Notes: generated by a model not told the origin, from the sequence alone. A stretch of DNA of 64,000 bases from Sciurus carolinensis (GCF_902686445.1 NC_062232.1:74541440-74605439); one strand, 5' to 3'; positions 12,241 to 25,139 are shown, counted from the stretch's first letter. Numbers and translations: made by a program.

Positions 12241-13057
12241 AGGAAAAGAGCTTTTTCACCATTACAAGCAAATTCTATAATTCATTTCTGTATTAAAACA
12301 CATCTATTAATCTATTAAATTTCTCTATAACTTTTTCTATAAATTGATTTTAGAAGTAGCTAAAACTATGTACTTTTAACATCATAGATCTAAAATTTTA
12401 GGAGGCAAATATCAAAATAATAAGGGTAAGATACTACAATGTCATTACATGAAGCAGAAAGAAAATCATGTAGGTGAGGAAAACAGACTATATTTGTGTT
12501 GATGTGCTCTAAAATCACACCTATGTTTGGCACCTGTATCTTTTGACTTCAACATTCCAATTTTCGCATGGGCATCCTACTATACTAACAGATGTGTTGA
12601 TTGTGTAGGCCTGCCAAGGAAACAGAATGTACATAAAAGCCACAAAGGTTTGTGGTGGTGATTAAGAGGACTGTGCTGTAGTGTGAAATTATTTTAACAA
12701 ACATTAATATGTATGTATTTATATTTGATAGTTCTATTCAATGTCAAAGTCAGAAACAAAACCGTTGTATGCTATCTGATTAAGATATCACCTATTTTTG
12801 ACTTACTTTTAATATTAATCACATAGTGCATTTAAAACAATACTATGTACTATTCAATTGCAGTGCAAAATAAGATACTATCTCCTCCCCCAGCCAAAAA
12901 AAAAAAAATTCAAAAGCAGATTGATACTTTCTTGTTTTACTTCAAAAGCACTTCATGATTATTTGTAACATTAAAATATTTTAAATGGTAGAAGTAAAGT
13001 AATTAAGACAATGTGCTTTAGAATTGCACTTTAAAATTTTTTCAAGAGTTCTTATTT
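12241..13057. other. Unique intron
   Basis: No gene or clear element is seen. A 13-base A run near 12897 after CCCCAGCC is a lone poly(A), perhaps the last trace of a SINE tail. Confidence 0.5.
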
Positions 13058-13070
13058 AAAACAGATGAAT

Positions 13071-13465
13071 TTTTTTCTATTTTTTATTTTTATTTATTTT
13101 TTATTAAAATCTTTTTTATTTTTACAGACATATTTTGATTCATTCTACACAAATGGGGTACAAGTTTTCATTTCTATGGTTGCACACAATGTAGATTCAC
13201 ATCATTCTTGTAATTATACATATACATAGGGAAATACTGTCTGTTTCATTCTACTGTCTTTCCATCCCCCACTCCCTCCCACCCCATTTTCCTCTACATC
13301 ATCCAAAGTTCCTTCATTCTTCTTTTCCACCCATCACCCCCACTCGTTATATATTGTCATGCACTTATCAGAGAAAACATTTGGCCTTTGGTTTTTTGGG
13401 CTTGGCCTATTTCACTTAGCATGATATTTTCCAACTTCATCCATTTACCAGCAAATGCCATAATG
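13071..13465 (-). mobile_element. 5'-truncated L1 3' end with 13-bp target-site duplication
   Basis: Antisense sciurid-type L1 3' UTR plus the very end of ORF2, with the A-rich tail seen as T-rich sequence at 13071-13115. Its inner half (TTTGGTTTTTTGGGCTTGGC to CAAATGCCATAAT) matches the much larger L1 copy at 43.9-44.0 kb. The flanks AAAACAGATGAAT (13058-13070) and AAAACAGATTAAT (13466-13478) differ at one base. Confidence 0.88.
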
Positions 13466-13478
13466 AAAACAGATTAAT

Positions 13479-15353
13479 ATTTTTGTATGTATATGCATAC
13501 AAAAGTTCACAAAATGCTGAAAGGATAATCTTACATAACTCACTTAAGAATGGAAATTCTTTCTAAAAGTTTATTAACAAAGTCAAAACCAGTAAAATGC
13601 TTTAATTTTAATTAAATCACAGTTAAAGATTCATTCTCTTTTGATGTTAAGAATGAAGTTATATTGATGAGATTCCCTAAAATTCTCCTAAAAACAGCAC
13701 TGTCCCAGAAAAATGTACTTGAGAGCACATTAAAAACTATATCAGAAATTTTGATACTTGACACACAATAGGTGATACAGTTCCTCATGTGGAATTTTAA
13801 CTTTGTCATGAACCAAGTCCAACTGAAATAATGCCATTCCTATTGTAGGTTATGTTGCCATCATAAGACACACACACATACACACAAAGAAACACACACA
13901 ACATTCACAAAAGGGAAGATAATCCTCATCGAACTTTATATGAAACCTAAAAATGATAAGATTTTAGTCATTCATTGGGCTGTATTTTTTAAAAATAAGA
14001 CATACAAAATAAGCAATCTAAGTTGAGATTTAAGTATAATTAGGTTTGGATTGAATTTCCAAGCACTTCTCTTGTCTACCTAATGGATGATAACATTGTA
14101 CATGCTATCTGTATGCATTTGTATATTTCAAGTTGTATGCTTTTTTCATTATTTAAAGAATATCTTGCATTCACTACACCTGGAAGGTACAGAAGGGGCT
14201 GAAGTGTATTGGAATAGTGAGCATTGCAGGCATAATAATAATTAAAACATGCAGTAAATTTATGATTTAAAAAAAACTATTTTTATACCAACATTAAATT
14301 TATAAGAAACAGGCAGCAGAAACAATGATAAACAATAATAAGAACCAAGAGTTCTTGTCTTTAAAGTTGTCTTATTATAAATTTCTTTATTTTTTGTGAT
14401 GAACACGAAAACAATGAAAGAAAAAAAACACCCTTACAATAACCAACAAAAAAAAAGTTATTTACACTGGGAGAAGCACTCCAAAAATTAGTTACAGTGG
14501 AAATGAAAAAAATAGTAGGATATAAATGAGCAGTCTAAATATAAATTCAGTACCAAAATAGTTTGGGAAAATTACATAAGAACTGTACTATCAAATTTTT
14601 ACTCAATTTTGATAAAGGAACTCTGCTCTGACTAGGTGTACATTTGTAAATACTAATCTAACTATCAATTGATTGTGAAGTAGAGAATTTGACCAACAGA
14701 TTTCTAACGTTTTATACCATTATAAATGAAGTCTACTATATAAAGATGTTAAATGCTTTAAGTGATTTAAGATATTTTGGGCTATTACATTTAAGACATT
14801 GTGTGACAAAAATTGTTATAACAAATGAAAATTAAATTCAAAAGAGTTACTACTCTTTGTCTTGATCTATTTTTGCCAATGGTCCTGAGACAATCTAGTT
14901 TATGATTGTTGTTATGGTAGTATATGTTAACAAAGACTTTCACTCTCAAGAGTGTACTGGTTGAACGATGGATCCTATGGTCTCCTTATCTATTACTTTC
15001 TTATAATAAATTGCTGCAAGGAGAACTCAAAGTCTATGTTATTGATGAAGGATCATCTCTAGGTTAATTTGAAGTGAAATGGTTTTATTGCTATTCCAAG
15101 TTAACTTCTTACAATCAAACCCAGTCCTTCAACAGTCTTTTTATTTTTTATTCCAAAAAATGTCAACACTATCTTTCTGCTTGAGTAGCCCTCTTTCTTT
15201 TTCTTTCTTTTTTTTTAACAAAGAGGAAAAAGAAGGTTTATTGTTTTGCTATCAAAGGAGAAAAGGAGAAACACAGGGGACTCCTGTCCCAAAGGCTATG
15301 ATTCTCCCTCTTTCTTTTTCATACTCACATTCATTTATCAAAAATGCCTTTGG
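13479..15353. other. Unique intron
   Basis: No gene or mobile element is recognised. There is a short CA-rich run at 13868-13905. The open frame at 13612-13809 (minus) has no recognisable product. A T/C-rich run lies at about 15191-15220. Confidence 0.55.
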
Positions 15354-15543
15354 GGCCAGGTGTGATACTACATGTCTATAATCCTAGGGACTAGGGAAGC
15401 TAAGGCAGGAATACTATAAGTTCAGGGCAACCTCACCAATTTAGTGAGACCCTGTCTCAAAATAAAAAGTACTGGGGATGTAGTTCAGTGGTAAAGTGTC
15501 CCTGGGTTCAATTCCCAGTATCAACAACAACAACAACAACAAC
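15354..15543 (+). mobile_element. B1-ID dimeric SINE with (CAA)n tail
   Basis: B1 start GGCCAGGTGTGATACTACAT, joint GTGAGACCCTGTCTC, ID start TACTGGGGATGTAGTTCAG and end TTCAATTCCCAG. The tail has grown into about eight CAA units (15523-15543). AAAATGCCTTTGG (15341-15353) and AAAATCCCTTTGG (15544-15556) form the target-site duplication with one mismatch. Confidence 0.93.
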
Positions 15544-15560
15544 AAAATCCCTTTGGATTT

Positions 15561-15615
15561 CTTCTACTGAGGCTCCAACACAGGGAAGCTACCACTGAGC
15601 TACATTCCCATCCAT
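15561..15615 (-). mobile_element. Decayed ID-unit fragment
   Basis: CTACCACTGAGCTACATTCC is the antisense A-box end of a SINE ID unit, preceded by a degraded ACTGAGGCTCCAACACAGGG. No tail or duplication is visible. Confidence 0.45.
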
Positions 15616-15639
15616 TTTTGGATCATCATTTTTTTCAAA

Positions 15640-16205
15640 ATACACCTCAAAATTCTCACTTCTTACTACCTCTACCACTACCACCCTGGTCTAAGCTTCC
15701 ATTGATTGACTCCTGGATTGCCTTAATAGTTTCCTAATTGGTCTCTCTGCTTCCACTCCTGGTCCTCCATGTCAATCCTCAACACAGCAGCTGGGGTGAT
15801 TCCAGTAAGATATAACTGAGATCTTGTCATTCCTATGTTCACAGTACTCTATGACTTTTCAACTCATACAGAATAAAACAAAGTGCTGGTAACAGACTCA
15901 ATATGGAGAAGGACCTACTTGATCTGCATCCCCTACAGTTACATCTCAAGTTTCATATCTTACTCCTACATTCCTTTCTCACTTAGCTCTAGCCACCTTA
16001 ACCTCCTTGTTTCTTGAAGCTGCTGGGAAGGGTCCTAACTTAGGACCTTTGCACTGACTGAATCTATTGCATAAAACCCTACTTATAAGATCTTCATGTG
16101 GTTCAGTGTCTTGCACCTTCAAATCTTTGCTTAAGGGTAACCTTTACACATGAGACTTTCCCTGACCATACTCTGTAAAATTGTAAAGTCCCTTCTCTAC
16201 ACACA

Positions 16206-16239
<34 letters not shown>

Positions 16240-16440
16240 TCCCCATAATTACTCCTTAATTTTTCATAGCACTATAACCATGTAACATAATATATAATTT
16301 ATAGTTTTTGAATTTATGTATTTCATCCCCTCCTTCTCACTAAAATCACCAGGAGGATGGACATTTGTGAATTGCCAGCTTTTAGTACAGTGCATGACTT
16401 ACAATAGGTGCTCAATAAATACTGCTAAATGAAGAAATGT
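15640..16440 (+). mobile_element. L2 LINE, 3' end
   Basis: Old CR1-like LINE. Recognisable blocks: CTACCACCCTGGTCTAAGC (15681), TCCTAATTGGTCTCTCTGC (15733), CAACACAGCAGCTGGGGTGA (15780), GGACCTTTGCACTG (16042), TTTCCCTGACCA, and the L2-type terminus CAATAGGTGCTCAATAAAT (16402). A CA microsatellite has expanded within it at 16199-16237. Confidence 0.85.
16199..16237. repeat. (CA)n microsatellite
   Basis: About 19 CA units with one TA interruption, located inside the L2 3' UTR. Confidence 0.95.
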
Positions 16441-17329
16441 AACTTATAACCTGTTCTCACATTTTAAGCTTAGATTTGTTTTTTCTGTTCTTGTAGGAAT
16501 TTCTATTTCTCATGGATTAATTCGACATATTTTCCTTTTATATAGTCCACATATTTTTTGTATGTATGTGGATTTAAATGGTTAAAATCACATACAAATA
16601 ATCAGTTCCCACTTGTAAAATAAACATTCTAACATGCATTCTGCAGAAGAAGTCACATTACAGCAATGGTACTTAGATTAACTTCTCCTTGGATGAGTTT
16701 ACAATGACTTCCATATGAGAGATTTGAATACACTTTAAATTAAATAAGGCAGGTGTTTTATTTAAAGAACACATTATCACTTCCAAAAATATGTTTCCAG
16801 AATAGAAATACAAGGTTTGCCACATGTTCTATATGCCACATGCATAGGTTTAATTACTTAGAAGACCATTAGAGGATATTTTTCAAACAAAATTCAGGAA
16901 TAGTCCTACTCAGTTCTCTTAGCTCTGGAAGCCATAAAATAAGGCACCTTTCTAGTGTGACTGTAGCCTTTATGAATGTCGAAGTTAAAACAGTTTCCTA
17001 TTAATGAAGCCTTGTTCTCACTCATGTTAAACTTATTAAATGTTTTGTCTTCTACTACTCCTCTGGTGATCATGTTAGTTATTTAGTTGTACTGTCAATG
17101 ATTTACAAATAGTCTATACTTTTTTTTTCACTACTGAGGATTAGTTTCATTTTCTTGTAATTATTAGGAAAAAGTGAAAGTGAAGGCTATACATCCATTT
17201 AATGGCAAAAAAGTATACCTATAAGCCAAATAAAAATTAAAGTTTAAAAGAACTTGTTACAATACATGGTCAATTGCTATAATGAAACTATTTTAAAGCA
17301 CATGAACACATTTAAAATGAAGTGGTTTT
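16441..17329. other. Unique intron
   Basis: No gene or mobile element is recognised in this stretch. Confidence 0.5.
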
Positions 17330-17427
17330 GGGAGCCGGGGATTCACCTCAACAGAGGAGTTACATGCTTACCATGCATAAGGTCTGAAGTTCCATCCTCA
17401 GTACTGCCAATAATAGTATTAAAAAAT
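17330..17427 (+). mobile_element. ID SINE, diverged
   Basis: GGGAGCCGGGGATTCACCTC aligns with the ID start. It is followed by ACATGCTTACCATGCATAAG, then CCATCCTCAGTACTG and an A-rich tail. It has many substitutions compared with the copy at 30.5 kb, so it is older. Confidence 0.72.
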
Positions 17428-18188
17428 GAAGTGATTTTTGCTTTGTTTCTTTGCTTAACATTAAAAGTGAATGAATAATTGTTAATATAACTAAATATTC
17501 AATTTTATTTTGTTTTTGGTCTTGTACTCAGCATTGACTCAGAAGCTCAGTTTGAACTTAAACACATTGCATTCTCATGAAGTTTATATTTTCATCGTAA
17601 AAATTTTTTCAGAATCTTTTCCTGAAATTTTATAATATTAATAAATATTTGAATAATAAAATTATTATACTTAATCATGTTCCTTATAAGATGATAAATA
17701 ATCAGTTTTATATTGAAAGCCAATCCATCAAAGCCTTTCTGTTCTTGATTAGGCAACAAGAAAATTTTTAAGAGTTTGTCATTTTAAAATTCTAATATGC
17801 TTTCACAGACAATGTATCTTATAGTTGTTGGCTGACTGTGTTCAACTTATTTTTCTTCATGATCATTAATTTGGGTTTTAAGAATGCCTGAATGCTAATG
17901 TTCTCTATTCTTTCTTCCCAAATAGATAATTTCTCTATTCAGTAACTTCATTTGCTTTATATGCCTGTATAGTTCTGCACTGAATGCCTCTAAGAATTCG
18001 AGGACAAAAACAAGTACACATGATGAAAAAAAACTTAATGTCTCATGGATTTTGTAGATACTATCAAATTAAATTGTTAAAAACCAAATTCTTACTATCA
18101 TGATATAAATGAAAAAAGTAAAAAAAACAGCAGAAATATAAGCTACACAATATGCAGGAACATATGATGTAATAATGAATGAACAAAG
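17428..18188. other. Unique intron
   Basis: No gene or clear mobile element is seen. The right edge is the target site of the next L1. Confidence 0.5.
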
Positions 18189-20048
18189 AAAGAATGCTTG
18201 GAGATTAGTGCTTTATCTGATTAATTACTGTTTATTATTACTGTAGGCTCTCTGTTCAGGTTATTGTCTCCTTTGCTGCGTAGAAGCTTTTTAGTTTGAA
18301 TCCATCCCATATATTGATTCTTGATTTTACTTCTTACACTTTAGGAATCTTGTTAAGGAAGTCAGGTCCTAAGCTGACATGATGAAGATTTGGGCCTACT
18401 TTTTCTTCTATTAGGCACAGGGTCTCTGTTCTAGTACCTAAGTCTTTGATTCACTTGGAGTTGTTTTTTGTGCAGGGTGAGAGATACAGGTTTAATTTCA
18501 TTTTGTTACATATGGATTTCCAGTTTTCTCAGCACCATTTGTTGAAGAGTCTATCTTTTCTCCAATGAACATTTTTGATGCCTTCGTCTAGTGTGAGATA
18601 TCTGTATTTATGTGGGTTTCTTTCTGTGTCTTCTGTACCATTGCTCTACATGTCTATTTTGGGACCAATATCATGCTGTTTTTGTTACTATTGCTCTGTG
18701 GTATAGTTTAAGGTCTGGTATAGTGATGCCTCATGCTTCCACTCTTCTTGCTAAGGATTGCTTTAACTATTCAGGGTCTTTTATTTTTCCAAATGAATTT
18801 CATGATTGTTTTTTGTATGAAGAATGTCATTGGGATTTTAATTGGAATTGCATTAAGTCTGTGTAACGCTTTTGGTATTATGACCATTTTCACAATATTA
18901 ATTCTGCCTATCCAAGAGCATGGGTGATAGTTCCATCTTCTAAGGTCTTCTTCAATTTCTTTCTTTAGTATTCTTACACCTCTTTTGTTATATTGACTCC
19001 CAAGTATTTTATATTTTGAAGCTATTTTGAATGGGGTAGTTTTCCTGATTTCTCTTGCAGTGAATTCATCACTGATCATTTTATTTATGGTTATTGATTT
19101 TATATCCCATATAAAGAACTCAGAAAAATTAACACCAAACAAACAAATAACCCAGTCAATAATTGGGCTAAGGAATGGAACCGATACTTCACAGAAGAAG
19201 AAATGCAATCGATCATCAAACATGAAAAAATGCTCATCATCTCTAGCCATTAGAGAAATGCAAATCAAAACTACTCTAAGATTTCACCCCATTTCAGTCA
19301 GAATGACAATCATCAAGAATACAAGCAATAGTGTTAATAAGGATGTGGGGGAAAAGGTACACTTATACATTTCTGGTGGGTCTGCAAATTGGTGAAATCA
19401 CTATGGAAAATGGTATGGAGGTTCCTCAGAAAACTTGGAATGGAACCACCATTTGTCCCAGTTTCCCTCTCCTCAGTTTAAACCCAAAGGTCTTAAAATC
19501 AGCATACTACAGTTATGCAAGACACATCAGTGTTTGTAGCAGCTCAATTCACAACAGCTAAACTATGGGCCAGCCTAGATGCCCTTCAACAAATGAATTG
19601 ATAAAGAAAATGTGGTACTTATATACAATGGAATATTACTCAGTCTTAAAGAACAATGAAATCATGGTATTTGCAGGTAAACAGATGGAACTGGAGAATA
19701 TCATGTTAAGTGAAATAAGCCAATCCCAAAACACCAAAGGTCAAATGTTTTCTCTGATAAGTGGAAGCTGATTCATAATGTGGGGGTTAAGGAAGGACAA
19801 GGAAACTTTGTATTGTGCAGAGGGGAGTGAGGATAGTGGAGGTTTTGTGGGGATAGGAAGAACAGTGGAATGAGATGAACTTTATTACCCTATATACACG
19901 TATGATTACACTACCAGTGTGACTCTGCACTATGTACAACCAGAGGAAAGGGAAGTTGTACTCTATTTGTGTACAATATGTCAAAATGCATTCTGCTGGG
20001 ATGTATAACTAATTACAACAAATATATATAAAATAAAGAATGCTTGGA
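18189..20048 (+). mobile_element. Twin-primed (5'-inverted) L1 with 14-bp target-site duplication
   Basis: AAAGAATGCTTGGA flanks the element at 18189-18202 and 20035-20048. The left part (18203 to about 19107) is ORF2 on the minus strand; the right part (about 19108-20034) is the following piece of ORF2 plus the 3' UTR and tail on the + strand. In L1 order the inverted part ends where codons for 'isoleucine-serine-arginine' meet 'TATAAAGAACTC', and the sense part starts at that very point, so almost nothing is lost. This is the expected product of twin priming during target-primed reverse transcription. A 165-codon frame survives on the minus strand at 18771-19268, but all domains are incomplete. 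Confidence 0.95.
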
Positions 20049-20889
20049 AATCTAGTTAGTAGATTAATATGGGGTAGACTCTCCCAGTCTGCTGTTTTTT
20101 CAGATGTGAACCTAAGATATTTTGCTGTATTCTTTCTCATGTGGCCCACTGAAAATGATTTAGCTCATATTTAATGCAGAAGAACTTTCAATATAGTGGG
20201 AAGAGTATCTGTGAATTCTTTGTTTATATGGAATAAATTCATCATATTATCATTTTAAGGTTTCCATATTATATTCAAGTAACCATCAGTAGAATTTAAT
20301 GTTATAATTCCTTAGGAAAAGATTTGATTCTCAGAAAAAAGTTTTTTTTTAAAAGTCTGTATGTTTTATAGTATAATGGGGAATTTCCCAAAACAATTAA
20401 TTGGTGTGAATTTCCTGCTTTCATAAGAAACTGTCTGTCTAGGGGTTTACTTGCTTCCTTAAAGTTTCACTTTGATTATATAGCACTTTAACTTGAGTGA
20501 CTCCTTTTTGGTTTAGTCTGTTGGGGACTATTGCAGGATGTCAATTCACAGCAATGACTTTCAATGTATATTATTTAACAGGATATTGTCTTTAATATTC
20601 TACAATCTCCATGAATCAAAAAATTCAGTTGTTTCACAGTTTTAAAAAATTCAAATTTTCTTCTAAAGAAACTACAATTTCAAAACATAAGTCAAATATC
20701 TTGGCAAAAAGAAAAATCTTTGTAAATTGTATTGTGTTGCCTTCTTTAATACTCTTTTAATTTAACTGAAGCAAAATAAATTTTTATTAGATTTAACTTC
20801 ATACATTTATAGTGAAAATACTTTTTAAGTACAATTTTCCTCTGGTTTTCAAGTACTCTACAATGATATTTTCATCTTGCTCTAAGTTA
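20049..20889. other. Unique intron
   Basis: AT-rich sequence between two L1 target sites. No gene or element is recognised. Confidence 0.5.
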
Positions 20890-21392
20890 GAAATAATGTG
20901 TAGAGAATGGAATATTACTCGAATTAAAGGAGAATAAAATTATGGCATTTTCAGGTAAATGGATGGAGTTGGAGAATATAATGCAAAGCAAATCAATCAA
21001 TCCCAAAAAACCAAATGTTTTCTCTGATATGTGGATGCTTGTCCATAATTGGGAGAGGGCAAGGGAAGAATGGCAGAAATTTGGATGGGGCAGAAGAGAG
21101 TGAGGGGCAGGGAGGAGGCATGCGAGTGGGAAAGATGGTGGAATAAGTTTGACATCCTTACACTAGGTACATGTCTGATCACATGAATGGTTATGACTCT
21201 ACATCATGTACAACCATAGAAATGAAAAGCTGTAGCCCATTTGTGTACAATGAATCAAAATGCAGTCTGTAAAAATAAAAAAGATTTTAATAAAAAAAGT
21301 TGTGCTCCATTTGTGTACAATGAATTGAATTGCATTCTGCTGTCATGTATAACTAATTAGAACAAATTAAAAAAAGGAAATAATATGTAGAG
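20890..21392 (+). mobile_element. 5'-truncated L1 3' end with 16-bp target-site duplication and doubled tail
   Basis: Contains the last codons of ORF2 (GAATGGAATATTACTC) and the sciurid-type 3' UTR. The terminal block 'CCATTTGTGTACAATGAAT' occurs twice (about 21237 and 21307). The first is followed by an A-rich stretch and the second by the normal ending CTGTCATGTATAACTAATTAG plus a tail. The flanks GAAATAATGTGTAGAG (20890-20905) and GAAATAATATGTAGAG (21377-21392) differ at one base. Confidence 0.92.
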
Positions 21393-23175
21393 TCTTCTTT
21401 TTCTTTACTGACATATAGTGAACCTGATCCCTCTTTAGTTATTTTAGTTATTTGTTTTGTTTTGTTCCGGCCTACCAAACAAATGGACTTTACTACAGTC
21501 AGATTGTTAGAAAAGTAAAGTTTAGCGCATATAAATAAGGAAAAGCACGAAAGTGCTTAGGGAAGAATATACCACCATCTGAAAAATGAATGTGAAGGCT
21601 CCCAGATAACTATTTTTATTGGTGTGTGCTTCTAATTATAAGTAAATATATTGTGCTGAATGTTATTTCCTTAGAAATGATCTGAGATATACTATAAATG
21701 GCATGTAGTTTTTAATGTTCTTGAATGAACAAGGTTTAAAGAGAAATGTGAACATACACAGAAAAGCAATGGAAATGTGAATAAAATGGAAAACAAGGCA
21801 ATTTCTTTCAATAAATACTAACACATTTTACCACAAAGAATTCTTGAACTAAAATAAAGTAGCATTTTTGTATTTTAAATCCAATAGTTCCATGTATAAT
21901 ACAATGCAGGAGAAATAAATTTTTTCATGATGGTATTAGAGAATTAACAACACGACTCAATTAAAATAAGGTAACAATTTTAAGGTATCATAAATAGATA
22001 CAATTAAGATCAGTCCTGGCATATATTGAATATTGAAAGATTCTTGCTACAGCTTCCTTGCTACATCTATGTAATTTAAAGATGCTCTGATAAGCAGCAA
22101 TCTCTATGTATAATGTGAAAGGCAAAAAAGAATTGAGATCACAATCTGGATTTCTATTCCATTGGTATTGTTTACAATGAACAAAGACCCCTCAAATAAG
22201 GCAGCCTCTTCAATACTCTTAATGTATTTTCTTGTCATTCTGCCCATGTGTTTTTGATGTCTGTACAGAGCATTTGTCATTATGAAACCTATCTTTTATT
22301 CTTGCTGTATTACATGTGTAATTCCCCACTTAAACAGAATTGGGCAGCACAAGTGAAAGAGATTCAGTTCAAGAGGCTACTGGCTTTGTTGTTAAGTGCC
22401 ATGGATGTACCATTATTATATACAACCCTACATTGCTTCTGATGTTCGGTAATTATGACCAGTGATATATATTATTGATTTTAAAGCAATTTAGAACTGG
22501 TCCATGTTCGGTTTGAAGTAGCTATGTGCACTGTAATTGCTTTGGTAATGTGTCTGTGTTATATTTAAATGGTTAGGGATGACTTTCCAGCTAATGAAAA
22601 ATCATTGCTTGCACTTTTGCATTTCTAATACTTCCTGTTATAAATGCATCTGCCATAACAGGAAATAATTTTCATGAAATTCCTTAAAGGATTATATGAC
22701 TATTACTAGATGCACAGAATTTGTAAAGGGAATTTAGCCAAAAAAGTAGTGTAACTCGTAAAGATTATTTGCCTTATATAAAGGTTCAAAGGGTCAACAC
22801 TAGCTGAAAAGCAATTACCTTACTCTTTTAGTTAGTGTTTTGATAGGATTTATGATTTACATTACTTATTTGGTGTAAACTAATGAAAGTCAATCTTCAA
22901 TAATGTATATCCAGTTAAATAAAATGTATGGTGGTATGATTATTTAAATGTAATGTTTCTAATTACTTGTGCATACCATCTATTTCTCATTAATGTTCTG
23001 AAGCCAATGATTGTATTTCATCATACTGTGATAAATAAAAAGTATTTTATATACTTCAAAGAGAAAAAAATAATTCTCACAAACTTAAATTAGCATTTTT
23101 GAGATTAAGTGTTTAGAAACTCTACACACTTCACTTCTGTCTGTTAAAACAACAGTTGTACAAATCTACAAGGTT
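21393..23175. other. Unique intron
   Basis: No gene or mobile element is recognised over about 1.8 kb. A perfect 10-bp stem with a 13-base loop lies at 22632-22664. The surrounding 22480-22740 looks less repetitive than average intron and could be conserved; that is inference. Confidence 0.5.
22632..22664. other. Perfect 10-bp hairpin
   Basis: TTCCTGTTAT and ATAACAGGAA are exact reverse complements separated by 13 bases. The stem contains TTCCTG, an ETS-type core, on both strands. No transcript evidence is available. Confidence 0.35.
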
Positions 23176-23179
23176 TTTG

Positions 23180-23401
23180 TTTTTTTTTTTCTTTTTTTTC
23201 TTTTTGGTACTGGGGATTGAACACAGGGGCACTTGACCAATGAACCACATCCCCAAGCCTATTTTATATTTTATTTAGAGTAAGGGTCTCACTGAGTTGC
23301 TTAGCACCTTGCCTTTGCTGAAGCTGGCTTTGAACTCCTGATCCTCTTGTCTCATCCTCCTGATCCACTAGTATTTCAGGTGTGTGCCACTGCGCCCTGC
23401 T
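23180..23401 (-). mobile_element. B1-ID dimeric SINE, antisense, full length
   Basis: T-rich tail (23180-23205), then GGTACTGGGGATTGAACACA, GACCAATGAACCACATCCCC, the joint GGGTCTCACTGAGTTGCTTAG, then TCAGGTGTGTGCCACTGC and GCCCTGC. Both units are complete. No convincing target-site duplication was found. Confidence 0.92.
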
Positions 23402-24879
23402 ATAATATTAATCATAAAATGATATTCTGTTCATTGTGATGTTATTTCTGATACAAAATATTTTGTACACAGAATAGTAATTATATGGTCTTTGAATGTC
23501 AGAAAATAACTTCTAATATCATAAAGCTTTTATTTAAAATGTGAGTTTTCCAGACATTTCACAATTCTGTACCTCCTATAAAAGTTTGCACAGAGGACTT
23601 GCTAATAATATTCATTTCAATCATTTATGCAGTACACATATATCAAAACAAATGATATAAGCAGAAGTTTTTAAATATCACAATACTTTTTAGCCCACAT
23701 ACAATTTCCTGTAACATTGTTATAAGAAATTCGTCTTGACAAAAGAGACCATTAATTTGCTGAGTGACAAGAGAAAATGTCACCAGTGGCTGGAAACTGA
23801 TGATTCTACTCATTATTATGGAGGCAACTCTCCTTGTTATGAACATTAAAATTATCGCTTTCCTGTAATTTAAAACTGCACCTGCATTTCTCTTTGCTGA
23901 AACATCCTAATCTCAGTTGTATATTATAGTTTTACCTGATAATTTTTGCTTTCTTTTCCTCAATCAATATAAAGTGCTATATTAATTCCTAAAGTATTTT
24001 ATAAAAGGGTCTCTGAAAACTATAAAACAGGAAGTTACAGTACTGACAGCAAATCTCTGAAGAACCTTTGAAATAGACATAGATAGACATTTCAGATAAA
24101 TAATTTTAATCTAGTCCAAAAAATAAGTCATGTTGGGGCTATCAAATCTTAGAATCATTAAGGGAAATTCTAATTCTTGTTTTACTTAAAATAGTAATTT
24201 GATAGTGCTTTTAGTAAAATTAAAAAGGGGGTTTTGTAAGTGTCCATTCTATAGTATAGGATGTAATTACATTAAATTTTAAGGAATTTTATGGATCTTG
24301 GAAGAGTGAAAATAAAAATTCATGTGTCAGATTTTATCTATGGTGTTTGGCTCTGTAACTATGAATTTCCCATATTGTTTTAGGGTAAAAACAGAAATCA
24401 TGTTTTAGAATATGCTTAGATGAATTCTTTACTTTCCAGTGGCAAATTGCTGTGTCTATCTAGATAAGAAATTGGAAAGATATTGCTGCTTGCTTTGTTA
24501 TTTTGTTTTCTTACAATAATTATGCATCATATATTTTATTCTGTCCTACCTACGGGGCAATTGGCAAGATTTAGAAATTATGATATCACTATAGTCTTAC
24601 TTAATAAATCCATGCTTAAGTGAAATTACTCATTGTGTGATAGAAAACCTATAAGTATATATCTTGTGGGCCCTGATCCAGATTATTTAAAGAAGAAAGC
24701 AAGTTAGACGTTCCTGATATGAGAACTTTGCCAACAAACTGTATAAATCCTTAAACTATGTAGATGCTAAAATGTTGGCAGAAAATAAATAATCTGTAAA
24801 TGTGATTACTTTGTGATTACAAGGACAAAAATATCAGTATTCTGTAATTTACCTTAAAATCATTGAGTTGTATGATTGA
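23402..24879. other. Unique intron
   Basis: No gene or mobile element is recognised. Confidence 0.5.
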
Positions 24880-25005
24880 AAGTTATTTTATATATCATTT
24901 GTCCAATAATCTTATTTTAAAGTTAAAAAAATTAGACTCAGAGAGAAGTGATTTTTCTAATTAAACTGAATATAGATGTACTAGAAGTATAATTCACACT
25001 TTTAT
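24880..25005 (+). mobile_element. Probable MIR SINE
   Basis: AATCTTATTTTAAAGTTAAAAAAATTAGACTCAGAGAGAAGTGATTTTTC has the spacing of the MIR core (an A-rich stretch, then GACTCAGAGAG and AGTGA). It is strongly diverged, and only the core is visible. Confidence 0.45.
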
Positions 25006-25085
25006 TGTTTTCAGTATACTTAATTTCACTGGTATGAAAATTTTTTGTCAGATTTTCAGTTTGTTAATAGTGCCTTGCCTGAAAT

Positions 25086-25093
25086 ATGCATGT

Positions 25094-25139
<46 letters not shown>
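25086..25139. repeat. (TG)n microsatellite
   Basis: About 25 TG units with two TA interruptions. It creates an artificial cysteine-valine frame, which should not be taken as coding. Confidence 0.96.

Noticed and set aside
18771..19268. 165-codon minus-strand frame as a gene
   Set aside because: It begins in the sense half of the twin-primed L1 and runs across the inversion point into the inverted ORF2 half, so its N-terminal part is an artefact and its C-terminal part is an ORF2 relic.
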